Origin: Myxococcota bacterium
Lineage (GTDB): Bacteria > Myxococcota_A > UBA796 > UBA9615 > JAKLKC01
Direction: 5' to 3'
DNA: 64,000 nt
NCBI GenBank assembly: GCA_023150875.1
Contig: JAKLKC010000001.1
Location: 186,001-250,000, forward strand
The first letter of the stretch is position 1. The number at the start of each line of letters is the position of its first letter. The notes beneath the pieces were generated by a model that was not told the origin of the DNA, made no database searches, and saw only the letters and a program-made list of their open reading frames with translations. Positions 1 to 11,115 of this stretch are shown here, piece after piece. Both the position numbers and the translations under genes were made by a program.

Positions 1-291
1 GATCTGGACCTCGTCGCCCGCGTGCGGACGCGGGGAACCGTCGCCCTGGCGGGGGCGCCGGTGGTCACCTCCGCCCGCGCCTGGGCCCGCCGGGGACTCG
101 TCCGCCAGACCCTGGAGAACGGGTGGCTGGCGGTGTCCTACGCGGTACGGGGGCCCTCGCCCTTCGACCTCGGCGAGGGTTCCCTCGGGGACGGGATCCC
201 CCTCTCCGAGCCCTCCGACCCCGCAAGAGTTTTCATTGAACCTGAAAACTTTGCGCAGTGTGTCACGCCGCGTTCCACGCCAGAGGGGTGA
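1..291 (+). CDS. Glycosyltransferase C-terminal fragment (TIGR04283-like), partial
   Basis: The reading frame is open from the first base of the window to a TGA at 289-291, so the start lies upstream. The visible 96 residues carry the pattern PVVTSARAWARRGLVRQTLENGW followed by a tail with SYAVRGPSP. This resembles the end of family 2 glycosyltransferases of the TIGR04283 type, where a line such as APVxTSARRWxRxGxxRTTLRN closes the catalytic domain. The nucleotide-sugar site and DxD motif would be upstream and are not visible. The call rests on recall of the family tail only. It converges with the sigma factor gene, leaving 14 bases between them. Confidence 0.6.
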   Translation, partial: DLDLVARVRTRGTVALAGAPVVTSARAWARRGLVRQTLENGWLAVSYAVRGPSPFDLGEGSLGDGIPLSEPSDPARVFIEPENFAQCVTPRSTPEG

Positions 292-305
292 AGGGCGGGT
301 GAGGG

Positions 306-1175
306 TCAGTTCTCGAGGAAGCTCTCCAGCGCCTGGCGCCGCCGGTTCAGGCGCAGCTTCTTGAGGGCCTTGATCTCGATCTGGCGGATGCGCTCCCGGG
401 TCAGGCTGAACTGGGAGCCGATCTCCTCCAGGGAGTAGGCCGCCTGCTCGCCGATCCCGTAGCGCATGCGGATGACCTTCTCCTCCCGGGGGGTCAACGT
501 GGACAGGACGTCGTCGATCTGGTCCCGGAGGGCGGTCTCCACGAGTTGCCCCGCGGGGGACTCGGCCCGCTCGTTCACGATGAACTCGCCCACCGTCGAC
601 TCGCTGTCGTCGGTGATGGTCGCCTCCAACGAGATGGGCTCCCGAGTCAGGCGGAGCAGCTCCTCGATACGCTCCACCGGCATCTCCAGGCGGTGGGAGA
701 TCTCGGCGAGGGACGGCTCCCGCCCCAGGTCCTGGAAGAGCTTCCGGCTGACCTGGTGGAGGCGGTTGATCGCTTCGAGCTTGTAGATTGGGATGCGGAT
801 CGTGCGGATCTGGCTCTCGATGGCGCGGATGATCGACTGCCGGATCCACCAGCTCGCGTAGGTGCTGAACTTGAACCCCTTGGTGAAGTCGAACTTCTCC
901 ACCGCCCGGATCAGCCCGAGGTTCCCCTCCTGGATCAGGTCCGACAGCGGCATTCCGCGGTACACGTACTGCTTTGCGATGCTCACCACGAGGCGGAGGT
1001 TGGCGTTGATCAGCACCTCCTTCGCCGCCTCGGACTCCGGGGGAGATCCTTCCTTGATCCGCCGCGCGATGTCGACCTCGTCGTCGCGGCTCAGGAGCGG
1101 GATCTGACCCATCGTCTTCAGGTACTTCTGGAGGATGCCGTTCGCCGCCGCACTCCGCGTCCGATCCGTGGTCAT
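306..1175 (-). CDS. RNA polymerase sigma-70 family factor (RpoD/RpoS group)
   Basis: A 289-residue sigma factor with region 1.2 (LQKYLKTMGQIPLLSRDDEV), region 2 with NLRLVVSIAKQY, DLIQEGNLGLIRAVEKFD and FSTYASWWIRQSI, region 3, and a region 4 helix-turn-helix (YSLEEIGSQFSLTRERIRQIE). It binds core polymerase and reads -10/-35 promoters. It lacks region 1.1 and the long non-conserved insert of a housekeeping RpoD, so it is more likely an RpoS-like or group 2 factor than the sole vegetative sigma. I chose the ATG at 1175 because GGAG lies six bases upstream; a GTG at 1193 is in frame. The gene stands alone, about 130 bases downstream of the aminopeptidase gene on the same strand. Confidence 0.95.
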   Translation of the reverse strand: MTTDRTRSAAANGILQKYLKTMGQIPLLSRDDEVDIARRIKEGSPPESEAAKEVLINANLRLVVSIAKQYVYRGMPLSDLIQEGNLGLIRAVEKFDFTKGFKFSTYASWWIRQSIIRAIESQIRTIRIPIYKLEAINRLHQVSRKLFQDLGREPSLAEISHRLEMPVERIEELLRLTREPISLEATITDDSESTVGEFIVNERAESPAGQLVETALRDQIDDVLSTLTPREEKVIRMRYGIGEQAAYSLEEIGSQFSLTRERIRQIEIKALKKLRLNRRRQALESFLEN

Positions 1176-1302
1176 CGCGCGCACTCCGGTCACGATCCCT
1201 CATCCCCGGCCGAACGCAGAGCTAGCAAGCCAGGTGCCACCGGTGGCGGCCCCGCCCGAGCGTCGGGGGGAGGATCGAGCTTCGTCAGGCCGACTCCCTC
1301 GC

Positions 1303-2403
1303 CTACGTCGTATCGGCGGGGAAGAGGGAGCCCATGAGCTGGAAGGGGTCCCCATCCGAACGCCGGAGGAGGACCTTCAGCTCCTTCATGCGGCTCACGA
1401 ACTCCCGCAGGTCTCCTCCCACCAGGTCCAGCAGGCGGGCGAACTCCTCCTGGCCGCGGTGGTAGCGGCGCCAGCCCAGGAGGCTCGCGTTGTTCAGCGG
1501 GTTGCGTTCCAGGTAGGTACGGAGGCGTGGGGACGCAAGGGGAAGCTCCGCGAAGCGCCGCGTGGCCGAGGAGATGCGGCGCGCCTTCTCCTGGAGCACC
1601 CGGTCCCGGGGCGCCCCGGACTCGTAGACGCCCTGAAGCTCGTGGTAGACGTCGTCGAGGAAGGACTCGAGCAGCCGTCGGTCCCGGGCGCTCTCTCGGG
1701 AACGCTGGAGGTCCTCGGGGGAGAGACCCCGGGAGCGGGAGGCCAGGTACCGCGCCTCGGCCTCGTCCCCGACGAAGTTGGCGAAGCTCTCGTTCCACTC
1801 GACCTGCCCGGGGACGAACAGCGTGGCGTGGGTCAGCTCGTGGAGGACCGTGTTGGCGAGGTCCCCCACGGGCCACTCCAGCATCGCCGGGGTGACGGGG
1901 TCGCGGAACCAGCCCAGGGTGGAGTAGGCGCCGGCGGTGCGGACCCGTACGTCCAGCCCCTCGGACTCCAGTTCCCCGGCGACCCGGCGGGCGTCCGCTT
2001 CGGCGAAGAAGCCCAGGTAGGGCACGCGGCCGACGATGGGGAACCACCACTCCCTCGCCTCGAAGCGATCGGGGGCGCTGGCGCTGACGTTCCAGACGAC
2101 CTTGGTGAACGTCGGGTTGACGGTGGTGTAGTTGTCGTTCGAGGCGAGCCCCACCTCCCGCTCGCCGAACGCCCTGATCTCGGCGATCTCTCGGAGGCGC
2201 TCGGCGGCGACACCGGTGACGAGGCCGTCGCGGATGGCGACGTCGTTGGGGATCCGCCCGGAGAGGAGCTCGACCTGGTGTCGGGCCTGGACGGCGACGT
2301 AGGCGAACGGGGAACCGGGCCACGCGAAGGCCAGCGCCAGCGCGGCGGCGATGACGCCGGCGGCATGGAGGCGCCACCTCGGGCGGCGGGAGGATCGGCT
2401 CAC
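1303..2403 (-). CDS. Predicted aminopeptidase, PF10023 (DUF2265) family
   Basis: A 366-residue protein. An N-terminal membrane helix (about residues 14-35) is followed by a region with VQARHQVELLSGR, typical of this family. The zinc-peptidase motif HELTH sits near residue 190, and NESFANFVG follows as the likely third-ligand glutamate region. The fold is therefore a membrane-anchored metallopeptidase facing the periplasm; the substrate is unknown. The GTG at 2403 was chosen because GGAGG is seven bases upstream and the protein then begins directly before the membrane helix. It diverges from the FtsB-like gene across a 199-base spacer. Confidence 0.85.
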   Translation of the reverse strand: MSRSSRRPRWRLHAAGVIAAALALAFAWPGSPFAYVAVQARHQVELLSGRIPNDVAIRDGLVTGVAAERLREIAEIRAFGEREVGLASNDNYTTVNPTFTKVVWNVSASAPDRFEAREWWFPIVGRVPYLGFFAEADARRVAGELESEGLDVRVRTAGAYSTLGWFRDPVTPAMLEWPVGDLANTVLHELTHATLFVPGQVEWNESFANFVGDEAEARYLASRSRGLSPEDLQRSRESARDRRLLESFLDDVYHELQGVYESGAPRDRVLQEKARRISSATRRFAELPLASPRLRTYLERNPLNNASLLGWRRYHRGQEEFARLLDLVGGDLREFVSRMKELKVLLRRSDGDPFQLMGSLFPADTT

Positions 2404-2498
2404 GGGACCTCCGGGGGGCGATGACTCCAGCTTGGGGACGGTGACGGCCCGGGACAAGTGGGGCGGGGCTCCGAGGCCAGTCGACCTCCCCCAGAAGA

Positions 2499-2518
2499 AA
2501 GGGACTCGCGTGTCCCTT
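2499..2518. promoter_or_regulatory. Hairpin in the divergent aminopeptidase/ftsB spacer
   Basis: AAGGGAC and GTCCCTT form a perfect 7-base stem around TCGCGT. It lies in the 199-base divergent spacer, so it is more likely a regulator site or leader hairpin than a terminator. A TTGACT hexamer lies just downstream near 2544, but no convincing -10 follows. Confidence 0.25.
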
Positions 2519-2602
2519 GGCAGGGTACACGCGCCCCTGTATGTTGACTTTTCGTGACGGGCGGATCGGGTGGACGGTCCCCCGCCGGCGGGCGACCACG
2601 GG

Positions 2603-2947
2603 ATGCGACTTCCGGCCCTCGACTCCTCACTGCTGATCAGGACCCTCCCGGTGGCGGCGATCTGCCTGGTGGCGGGGATCGCCGTCTTCGGTGACGGAGG
2701 GTTGCGCAGCAACCGCGCCCGGGCGGGCGAGGTCCGCCTCCTCACCGCCGAGGCCGAGCGGATCGAGTCGGCCAACGCGGCGCTCCGGGAGCGGATCTCG
2801 GAGCTCCAGAGGGATCCGGAGGCCGTCGAGCGCCTGGCGCGCGGCGATCTCTCCTGGGTGCGCGACGGCGAGATCGTGTTCAAGTTCAAGGGGGAGACCG
2901 GCGGGGACGGCCGGACGGCCGCGGCCGCCGCGGTGGGGCGGGACTGA
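2603..2947 (+). CDS. FtsB/DivIC-like septum formation initiator
   Basis: A 114-residue protein with a short cytoplasmic start, one membrane helix (about residues 10-31) and a coiled coil (about 40-75, RLLTAEAERIESANAALRER) ending in ERLARGDLSWVRDGEIVFKF. This is the standard FtsB layout of anchor, leucine-rich coil and a short globular cap, which in the known family links FtsL to FtsQ in the divisome. The Gly/Ala-rich tail is probably disordered. The ATG at 2603 starts the protein directly before the helix; an upstream in-frame ATG at 2570 adds a Pro-rich stretch and seems less likely. It is followed on the same strand after 58 bases by the GGDEF gene. Confidence 0.8.
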   Translation: MRLPALDSSLLIRTLPVAAICLVAGIAVFGDGGLRSNRARAGEVRLLTAEAERIESANAALRERISELQRDPEAVERLARGDLSWVRDGEIVFKFKGETGGDGRTAAAAAVGRD

Positions 2948-3005
2948 CCGCGACGCGCTCCCGGGGGGGGAGAGCCCGCTCGCCCCACAGGGGACGGCTC
3001 CGCCC

Positions 3006-5222
<2,217 letters not shown>

Positions 5223-5881
5223 GGGCCAACGACGACGACCTCCCGCGGCGGCAGGCGGAGCACGCGGGATGCGTGCTCCGCCTTGGATGCGCCGCCTTCC
5301 CGAGCGCCGGGGGGGGAGGGTCGACCCGCCCGTCCTGGGCTCCGAGCGTCGTCCTGACGCCCTTCAACCCACCCGCCCCGGAGGATGAGCCGGGACACGG
5401 GGAACCCCGACGGGATCCCCGTCCTGGTCGATGCGCCCCGTGGGCGCGCGGTGCGCCCTCGCATCGTGCGAGTCCCGCCTTCCTGGGCCGGCCCCTCGCG
5501 CGCCGTCCGCGGACGTCCTCCCGCCTTCCTGTGCGGGCCGTCGGGGGCGTCCCCGTGTCACCGCTCGCCCCGTCCCCGTCGCACGCGCCGTGCCAGGAGG
5601 AGCCCGAGGACCCCGCCTGGGGCTCGCCCCCCGGGGGCCGACCGCGGGAACCCGGGTCCGTCGGCCGCTCCCGCTTCTGGACACTCCTCGGTGGGGGGCA
5701 AGGGCGGGGCCGCGCCACCGCCATCCGAGGCACGTCCGCCACGGAGCGATGCCCTCCCCAGGGGGGCGCACCGGGTTAGCTTCCTGGCGGCACGCCCCGG
5801 GCGAGTCGCCCTCCGTCCCCGAGACACCGCCCCGGGGGGCCGGAGTCCGAGCGCGACGGTCCCGGCCGGCCCGAGACGAGC
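5223..5881. other. Intergenic stretch, 659 bases, no convincing gene
   Basis: Open frames here are arginine/proline/glycine-rich translations of G+C-rich DNA with no domain-like pattern or convincing start. The only structure I can support is the hairpin at 5254-5282 just after the cyclase gene. Confidence 0.6.
5254..5282 (+). terminator. Hairpin terminator after the cyclase gene
   Basis: A perfect 12-base stem (GGCGGAGCACGC with GCGTGCTCCGCC) encloses the 5-base loop GGGAT, 31 bases after the stop codon. There is no T-run, so intrinsic termination would be weak. Confidence 0.5.
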
Positions 5882-6838
5882 GTGACCGACGCCTCCCCGC
5901 CCCCCACGGTCCTGGCCCCGGTCCGGTCGTTGCCGGCGACGGGGCTGGTGGTGGCCCTGGCGTTCTCCCCCGACGGCACCCGCCTGGCGTCCCTCGAACA
6001 GGACGGGCGCCTCCGGGTCCTGGAAGTCGCCTCCGGCCGACTGGTGGCCTCGGCACCCGGCTCGGGCGGGATCCCGTGGACGGACGGGATCTCGTTCACC
6101 GCGGACGGCGCGGACGTCCTCTGCCGCCCGGGCCCGGGGGCGATCGCCCGGGCGCGGGGGGCCCGCCTGCGGCCCGTGGACCCGATCCCGCCGCCCGCCC
6201 GGGATGTCCGGGGAGTACGGGGCTCGCCCGGAGGAGCGGAGATGGTCGCCTGGGGACCGGCGGGGGCCTTCCTCGCCCGGCTCGACGGAGGCCGGTCCGC
6301 CTGGGAGTCGGTGACTTCCCGACCGGTGGCGGACGCCTCCTTCTCGGAGGACGGGGCGCAGCTCGGCATCGCGGACGAGGACGGAGGAGTCCTCGTGCTC
6401 CCCCGGCCCCTCGGCCCGGGAGGCGCCGCGATCCGCCTCGGTGCTCCCGCGACGACCTTGCGCTCCGCCGGCCGGGCCTGGCTCGCCGCCCTGGCGGACG
6501 GCCGCCTGGCGTGGCTCCGGCCCGGCGCCCCTCCCCACGTCTGGGACGCCGGCCACCAGGCGCTGGAGGGGGCGGTCCCCCTCCTCGGCGCGGGGGCGGC
6601 CGTCAGCTTCGGCGAGGGCCCGACCGCGCGGCTCTGGGCCCTCCGGCTGGAGGGAGGGGTGCCAGGAGGCGCGTTCACGCCACCCTCCAGGACCGGTGCG
6701 GCGGGAGCCGCCTGTGCCGCGGCGTCGCCCGACGGCGCCCTCATCGCCCTCGGCGGCACCCGGAGGATCTGGTGCCTCTCGGCGGTGCCCGCCGCCGGGG
6801 CCCCGTCGGGATGGTCGGAGGAGCCGGTGATCGGCTGA
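5882..6838 (+). CDS. WD40/PQQ-like beta-propeller protein
   Basis: A 318-residue protein with repeated blade-like segments such as VVALAFSPDGTRLASLEQDGRLRV, ISFTADGADVLCR and AAASPDGALIALGG. The pattern FSPDG...LAS..DG.L.V is typical of WD40 or eukaryote-like propellers used for protein contacts. No signal peptide is visible, so it is probably cytoplasmic. It starts at a GTG with a weak upstream site. Function and partner are unknown. Confidence 0.7.
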   Translation: MTDASPPPTVLAPVRSLPATGLVVALAFSPDGTRLASLEQDGRLRVLEVASGRLVASAPGSGGIPWTDGISFTADGADVLCRPGPGAIARARGARLRPVDPIPPPARDVRGVRGSPGGAEMVAWGPAGAFLARLDGGRSAWESVTSRPVADASFSEDGAQLGIADEDGGVLVLPRPLGPGGAAIRLGAPATTLRSAGRAWLAALADGRLAWLRPGAPPHVWDAGHQALEGAVPLLGAGAAVSFGEGPTARLWALRLEGGVPGGAFTPPSRTGAAGAACAAASPDGALIALGGTRRIWCLSAVPAAGAPSGWSEEPVIG

Positions 6839-6950
6839 GCCGGGGAGACGCGGAGGCGGGACGGAGCCCGACGCGGGGCCTCAAGGGGCGGCGAGGGCCT
6901 CCGATGGGCTACGTGCGGTGGAGGGGCCTTCCAGTCCGACTGGAGGTCCC

Positions 6951-7595
6951 GTGGCCGCCGCTCCATCCTCCCCCGTCCTCGCCACCCTCGCCCTGCTCCT
7001 CGTCGCCGGGTGCGCCGCCAGCGGTCCTGACGCGGAGCCCACAGCCGACGGCGACGGGTCCGAGGCGGACCCTGCGACCGAGGGGATCGTGGAGGATCCC
7101 GCCGGCGCGGACGGCGAGGACACGACCGCGCCGCCCCTGGACACCGACGGCCTCGCCGATCCCGACGGGCCGTGGAACCGAGGAGAACTCCCCGACACCT
7201 GGGACGAGGTGTCCGGTGGCTACGACTCGGTGCTCCGGTGGTACGGCACCTCGAGCTCGGGCAGCGTCTGCACCACGCTCCACCTCCAGCCGTCGGCCTG
7301 CTCCCCCGCCGAGGTCCTGATCGGCGCGAGCTGGCCCTGGGTCGGGGCCGACGGCACGAAGAGGGTCTGGGTCCTGGAGGCCGACACCTGGCGCTCCTCG
7401 TTCTCGGACACCTGGTCGGAGCCGGTGGGCCCCCCGATCTCCGCCTCCTCCGCCGCCGAGGCCGCCGCCAAGGCTCGGGACCTGGCGGAGAGCTTCATGC
7501 AGGCCCGGTACTACGACGTCGACCTGGACCGCGAGCCCCGCACACTCGTGGAGTGGACCTCGAGCGCGACCGGAGGCTCCTGGATCGCCTACTGA
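6951..7595 (+). CDS. Hypothetical lipoprotein
   Basis: A 214-residue protein starting at a GTG with GGAGG six bases upstream. The signal peptide ends in LLLVAGCAASG, a lipobox with the lipidated cysteine near residue 20. An acidic Asp/Glu/Gly-rich linker follows (about residues 22-75), then a domain with several Trp and Tyr residues (EVSGGYDSVLRWYG, IGASWPWVGADGTKRVW). I do not recognise the family. It meets the kinase gene tail to tail with only 11 bases between. Confidence 0.75.
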   Translation: MAAAPSSPVLATLALLLVAGCAASGPDAEPTADGDGSEADPATEGIVEDPAGADGEDTTAPPLDTDGLADPDGPWNRGELPDTWDEVSGGYDSVLRWYGTSSSGSVCTTLHLQPSACSPAEVLIGASWPWVGADGTKRVWVLEADTWRSSFSDTWSEPVGPPISASSAAEAAAKARDLAESFMQARYYDVDLDREPRTLVEWTSSATGGSWIAY

Positions 7596-7606
7596 GCCCG
7601 GCCCCC

Positions 7607-10600
7607 CTAGCCCTCGCCCAGTCCGTCCCGCAGCCGGCAGATCTCGCGCATCCTCTCTTCCACGGGCAGGGCCCCGCCCACCCCCCGGGACCCCTCCCTC
7701 GCGAGCTGCGTCGCCGCCCCCGATCGCGCCGCCGCCGCCGCCCGGCCCCGCTCCTCGGGATCCGCCGCGCACCGGGAGCGGACCCACTCCACCTGCCACT
7801 CGATGTCCGCCGCCTCCGCCGTCCGGACGAGCTCCAGGGCGCGGCGGGACGCGTGATCGGCGGCGCGGGGACGCCCCATCTGGGCGCTGGCCAGGGCCAG
7901 GCGGGCGTAGGCCAGGGCCGTCAACTTGCGGTTCCCCAGGGCTTCGTACAGGTCGGCGGCCCGCTCCGCGCTGCGGGCCGCCGAGGTCGGTGTCCCTTCG
8001 AGTCCCCCCGCGCGGGCGAGGGCCAGGTGGGCCGACGCCTCCAGCTCCGGGATCTGGAGCCGCGACGCGTATCGGAGCACGTCCTGGGCCAGCGCGAAGG
8101 GGGGCCGGCCCGTCCTGCACGCGAGGGTGAGGGCCGCGCTGCGGTTGTAGGCCAGGGCCTGGAGGTCGCCCGCCCCCAGGAACCGCTCCCGGGCCGCCTC
8201 CAGCGCCGCGAGCGCCTGCATGATCTCTCCCCGGTCCGCCAGCGCGATCCCCAGCAGGTGCCAGGAGTGGGCGGCGTGGGCGCTCTCCTCGGGCTCGTTC
8301 CACGACTGGACAGCCCGCCTCGCCAGCTCCACCGCCCGGTCGTACTCGCCCCGCCGGTACTGGACCGAGGCGGCGACCTGCAGCGCCTTCGCCACGCCCC
8401 GGCGGTCTCCGATGCCGCCGTAGGCGTCCAGCGCGGCCTCCGCGTGCTCCGCCGCCTCCTTCAGCCGGCCGGAGCGCGCGAACATCTGGACGCGACGGAG
8501 GTGGACGGCGCCGCGGGCCGCGGGGTCCTCCAACGCGAGCAGGGCGGCGTCGCGGATCAGGTCCTCGGCGCGCCCCACCTCCCCCCGGTCCAGGGCGAGG
8601 GAGGTGACCAGCAGCACGGCGTCCACCCTCGCCGCCGCCGACAGCCCGTCCGGGGGGCGCAGCAGGACGCCCTCCGCCTCGCCGGTCTGGCCCAGTTCTC
8701 CGCAGCGCCGGGCCCCCCGGCACACCGCTCGACTGGCCTCCCACCTCAGCTTCCCGTCCCTGGACAGCTCCATCGCCCGGCGCCCGTACTCCAGCGCCCC
8801 GGTGGGGTCGTGGTCGGCCAGCGCCCTCTCCGCCGCCCGAGCCAGGGCGCGGGCCGCCTCCTCGTCCCCCCCTGCCCGGACGAGGTGCTGGGCGACGGTC
8901 TCGTCCGGCGCCCCCTCCCCTCGCAGCGCGTCGGCCACCCTCTCGTGGGCCCGTGCCGCGTCCGCCCCCGTCCAGTCCCGGCGGGCGAGGGGCCCGACGA
9001 CGGGGTGCACGGGCTGGAAGCGTCCACCCCGGGCGTCGTAGAGCAGCACGCCCGCCTCCACCAGGTCCTCCAGGGCCCCCATCAGCGACCACTCGTCGAG
9101 GCTGCACGCCCGGGCCAGGGCCGCGAGGGACAGGGGGAAGTCCGCCATGCTGACGGTCCCCAGCACCCTCCGGGCGCCGCCGGCCAACGCCCCGACGACG
9201 GGTGCCCATCGCTCCGCCGCCTCCTGCCCCGCTCGCCACCCGCCCTCCGCCCAGGCGGCCTTGGACTCCCGGCCCCGCCGGCTCACCGCGTACCCGCCGG
9301 GGACCGCGTGCACCAGCCCCGCCCGGGCCCACTCGTCCAAGGTGGAGGCCACCTGGGCGGGGACTCCCCGGGACCTCTCATGGAGCAGGCGGGCTGCCCG
9401 GACGTCGTCGACCCCGAGCTGCCCCCTCTCGGGGAAGACGTCCTCGACCTCCTGGAGCGTGAGTCGGCGGAGTTCGACGTCGGGGTGGGGGCCGGCGCGC
9501 AGCACCAGCACCTTGGACCCGGAGTCGACCACCGCCGCCGACGCGTGCTCCGCCAGCTCCCGCCAGGGTCGCTCCAGGCGATCGACGTGCTCCAGCAGCA
9601 GGGCGACGGGCCCCCCAGCCGCCGAGTCCAGCAGCAGTCGGGCCCAGCCGCTCAACCCGGCGCGGCGGTCGGCGCGGTACTCCCCGCCGGCCTCGGCGCC
9701 GAGCTCCTCCCGGCGGGGGTCGGGCTCGCCACCCAGCCGCGCCACCAGGGGACCGTACTCCTCGGCCCGCGCAGACGTCGTCCGGAGGAGCTCCGCCGTC
9801 AGCCCTGCCCAGCCGGCGGCACCCGGGACCAGCAGCGCCTCGGGCCGTGCCGGGAACACCGCCCAGCCCCGACCCCGCAGCCACGCCCCCGCCTCGCGCA
9901 GGAAGCGGCTCGCGCCGCATCCGGGGCCGCCGCCCACCCTCAGCACCGCGGACCGCCCGTCCTCCACCGCCTCCGCCGCCCGGCCCAGGGCCTCCCATGC
10001 CTCCTCCCGTCCCAGGAGGGGGATGTCCTCGCCGGGGGAGCCCGCCCTCCCGCTCCCGGCCACCGCAGGAGGCGCCGCACCGTCCAGGAGTCCGGCGCTC
10101 CGAAGGACCTCCAACACCTCCAGGGCCCCCCGGGGCCTGTCGACCGCGTCGAAGGCGAGCAGGCAGTCCACGACGTCCACCAGGGCCGGGTGGAGGTCCG
10201 GCCGGACCGCGTCCAGGCGGCAGGCCCGTCGCGGCTCCGGCCAGCGGGGCCCCAGAGTGCCCGGCGCCGCCGGCGGGAAGGGCTGCACGCCGGTCAACAG
10301 CTCGTAGACGACCACCCCCACCGAGTACAGGTCCGCCCTCCCATCCGGGGCGGTGCCCCTCAGGACCTCGGGGGCGACGTAGGCGGCGGTGCCCACCGCG
10401 GCGTCGTCGGGGACCATCCCCATCTCGTCGGGCTCGTCCAGCCGCACCGCGCCGAAGTCCAGGATCGACAGGTGGCCTTCGGAGGAGACCAGCAGGTTCT
10501 GGGGCTTGAGGTCGCGGTGGACGAGGCCGCGGCCGTGCACCGTCGCCAGGGCCTCCAGGAGCTGCCCCAGGATGGGAAGGACCGCCCCGGGCGGGGCGGG

Positions 10601-10918
10601 GAGCGGCGCCAGGGCCAGGTGCAGGGGCAGGCCCTGGGCGAGGTCCATGGCGATGAGGGGCTTCGAGCCATGGCGCGCGAACGCCCGCGCCGCCACCACG
10701 TTGGGGTGGTTCAGGCGCCGCAGGGCTCGGTATTCCAGGTAGAAGCGCCCGAGGGGCCGCCCCTCCGCCCGGTGCAGCAGCTTCACCGCCGCGAGGTCCC
10801 CCCGCAGCAGGTCGTCGCACGCGTACACCGCCCCGAAGGCACCCCTGCCCAGCGCGTTCCGCACGCGGAACCGCCCCGCGAGCACGGTCCCCGGCCGCGG
10901 ACTGTCGTTGACGGTCAT
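7607..10918 (-). CDS. Ser/Thr protein kinase with ATPase-like and TPR regions
   Basis: An 1103-residue multidomain protein. The kinase domain (about residues 16-270) has the glycine loop GRGAFGAV, lysine K46, HRDLKPQN at 134-141 and DFG at 154-156, so it should be active. It is followed by an AAA/STAND-like domain opening with LLGREEAW. Its P-loop position reads GGGPGCGASRF near residue 330, where the expected GKT/S is GAS, so nucleotide binding may be lost. LLLEHVDRL resembles Walker B. Residues about 640-1060 are TPR-like helical repeats. This is the Myxobacterial kinase-AAA-TPR architecture used in signalling. The ATG at 10918 was chosen because it leads straight into the kinase fold. Confidence 0.9.
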   Translation of the reverse strand: MTVNDSPRPGTVLAGRFRVRNALGRGAFGAVYACDDLLRGDLAAVKLLHRAEGRPLGRFYLEYRALRRLNHPNVVAARAFARHGSKPLIAMDLAQGLPLHLALAPLPAPPGAVLPILGQLLEALATVHGRGLVHRDLKPQNLLVSSEGHLSILDFGAVRLDEPDEMGMVPDDAAVGTAAYVAPEVLRGTAPDGRADLYSVGVVVYELLTGVQPFPPAAPGTLGPRWPEPRRACRLDAVRPDLHPALVDVVDCLLAFDAVDRPRGALEVLEVLRSAGLLDGAAPPAVAGSGRAGSPGEDIPLLGREEAWEALGRAAEAVEDGRSAVLRVGGGPGCGASRFLREAGAWLRGRGWAVFPARPEALLVPGAAGWAGLTAELLRTTSARAEEYGPLVARLGGEPDPRREELGAEAGGEYRADRRAGLSGWARLLLDSAAGGPVALLLEHVDRLERPWRELAEHASAAVVDSGSKVLVLRAGPHPDVELRRLTLQEVEDVFPERGQLGVDDVRAARLLHERSRGVPAQVASTLDEWARAGLVHAVPGGYAVSRRGRESKAAWAEGGWRAGQEAAERWAPVVGALAGGARRVLGTVSMADFPLSLAALARACSLDEWSLMGALEDLVEAGVLLYDARGGRFQPVHPVVGPLARRDWTGADAARAHERVADALRGEGAPDETVAQHLVRAGGDEEAARALARAAERALADHDPTGALEYGRRAMELSRDGKLRWEASRAVCRGARRCGELGQTGEAEGVLLRPPDGLSAAARVDAVLLVTSLALDRGEVGRAEDLIRDAALLALEDPAARGAVHLRRVQMFARSGRLKEAAEHAEAALDAYGGIGDRRGVAKALQVAASVQYRRGEYDRAVELARRAVQSWNEPEESAHAAHSWHLLGIALADRGEIMQALAALEAARERFLGAGDLQALAYNRSAALTLACRTGRPPFALAQDVLRYASRLQIPELEASAHLALARAGGLEGTPTSAARSAERAADLYEALGNRKLTALAYARLALASAQMGRPRAADHASRRALELVRTAEAADIEWQVEWVRSRCAADPEERGRAAAAARSGAATQLAREGSRGVGGALPVEERMREICRLRDGLGEG

Positions 10919-11115
10919 GTCCCTGGAGACGGTCCTCGTCCCCCCGAACTCCGGGGCGATGATGTCCCGGCTCGCGCCCGACCACAAGCGGGATCCCCTT
11001 CGTACCGGCGCCCTGCCGCCCACGCCGCCGTTTGACACCCGGTCGGAGCCGAGGTCATGCTCCGACCGGCGGCGGCGGCCCTGGGACGGAGGCCGCGGCG
11101 CGCGACCGGAGTCCC

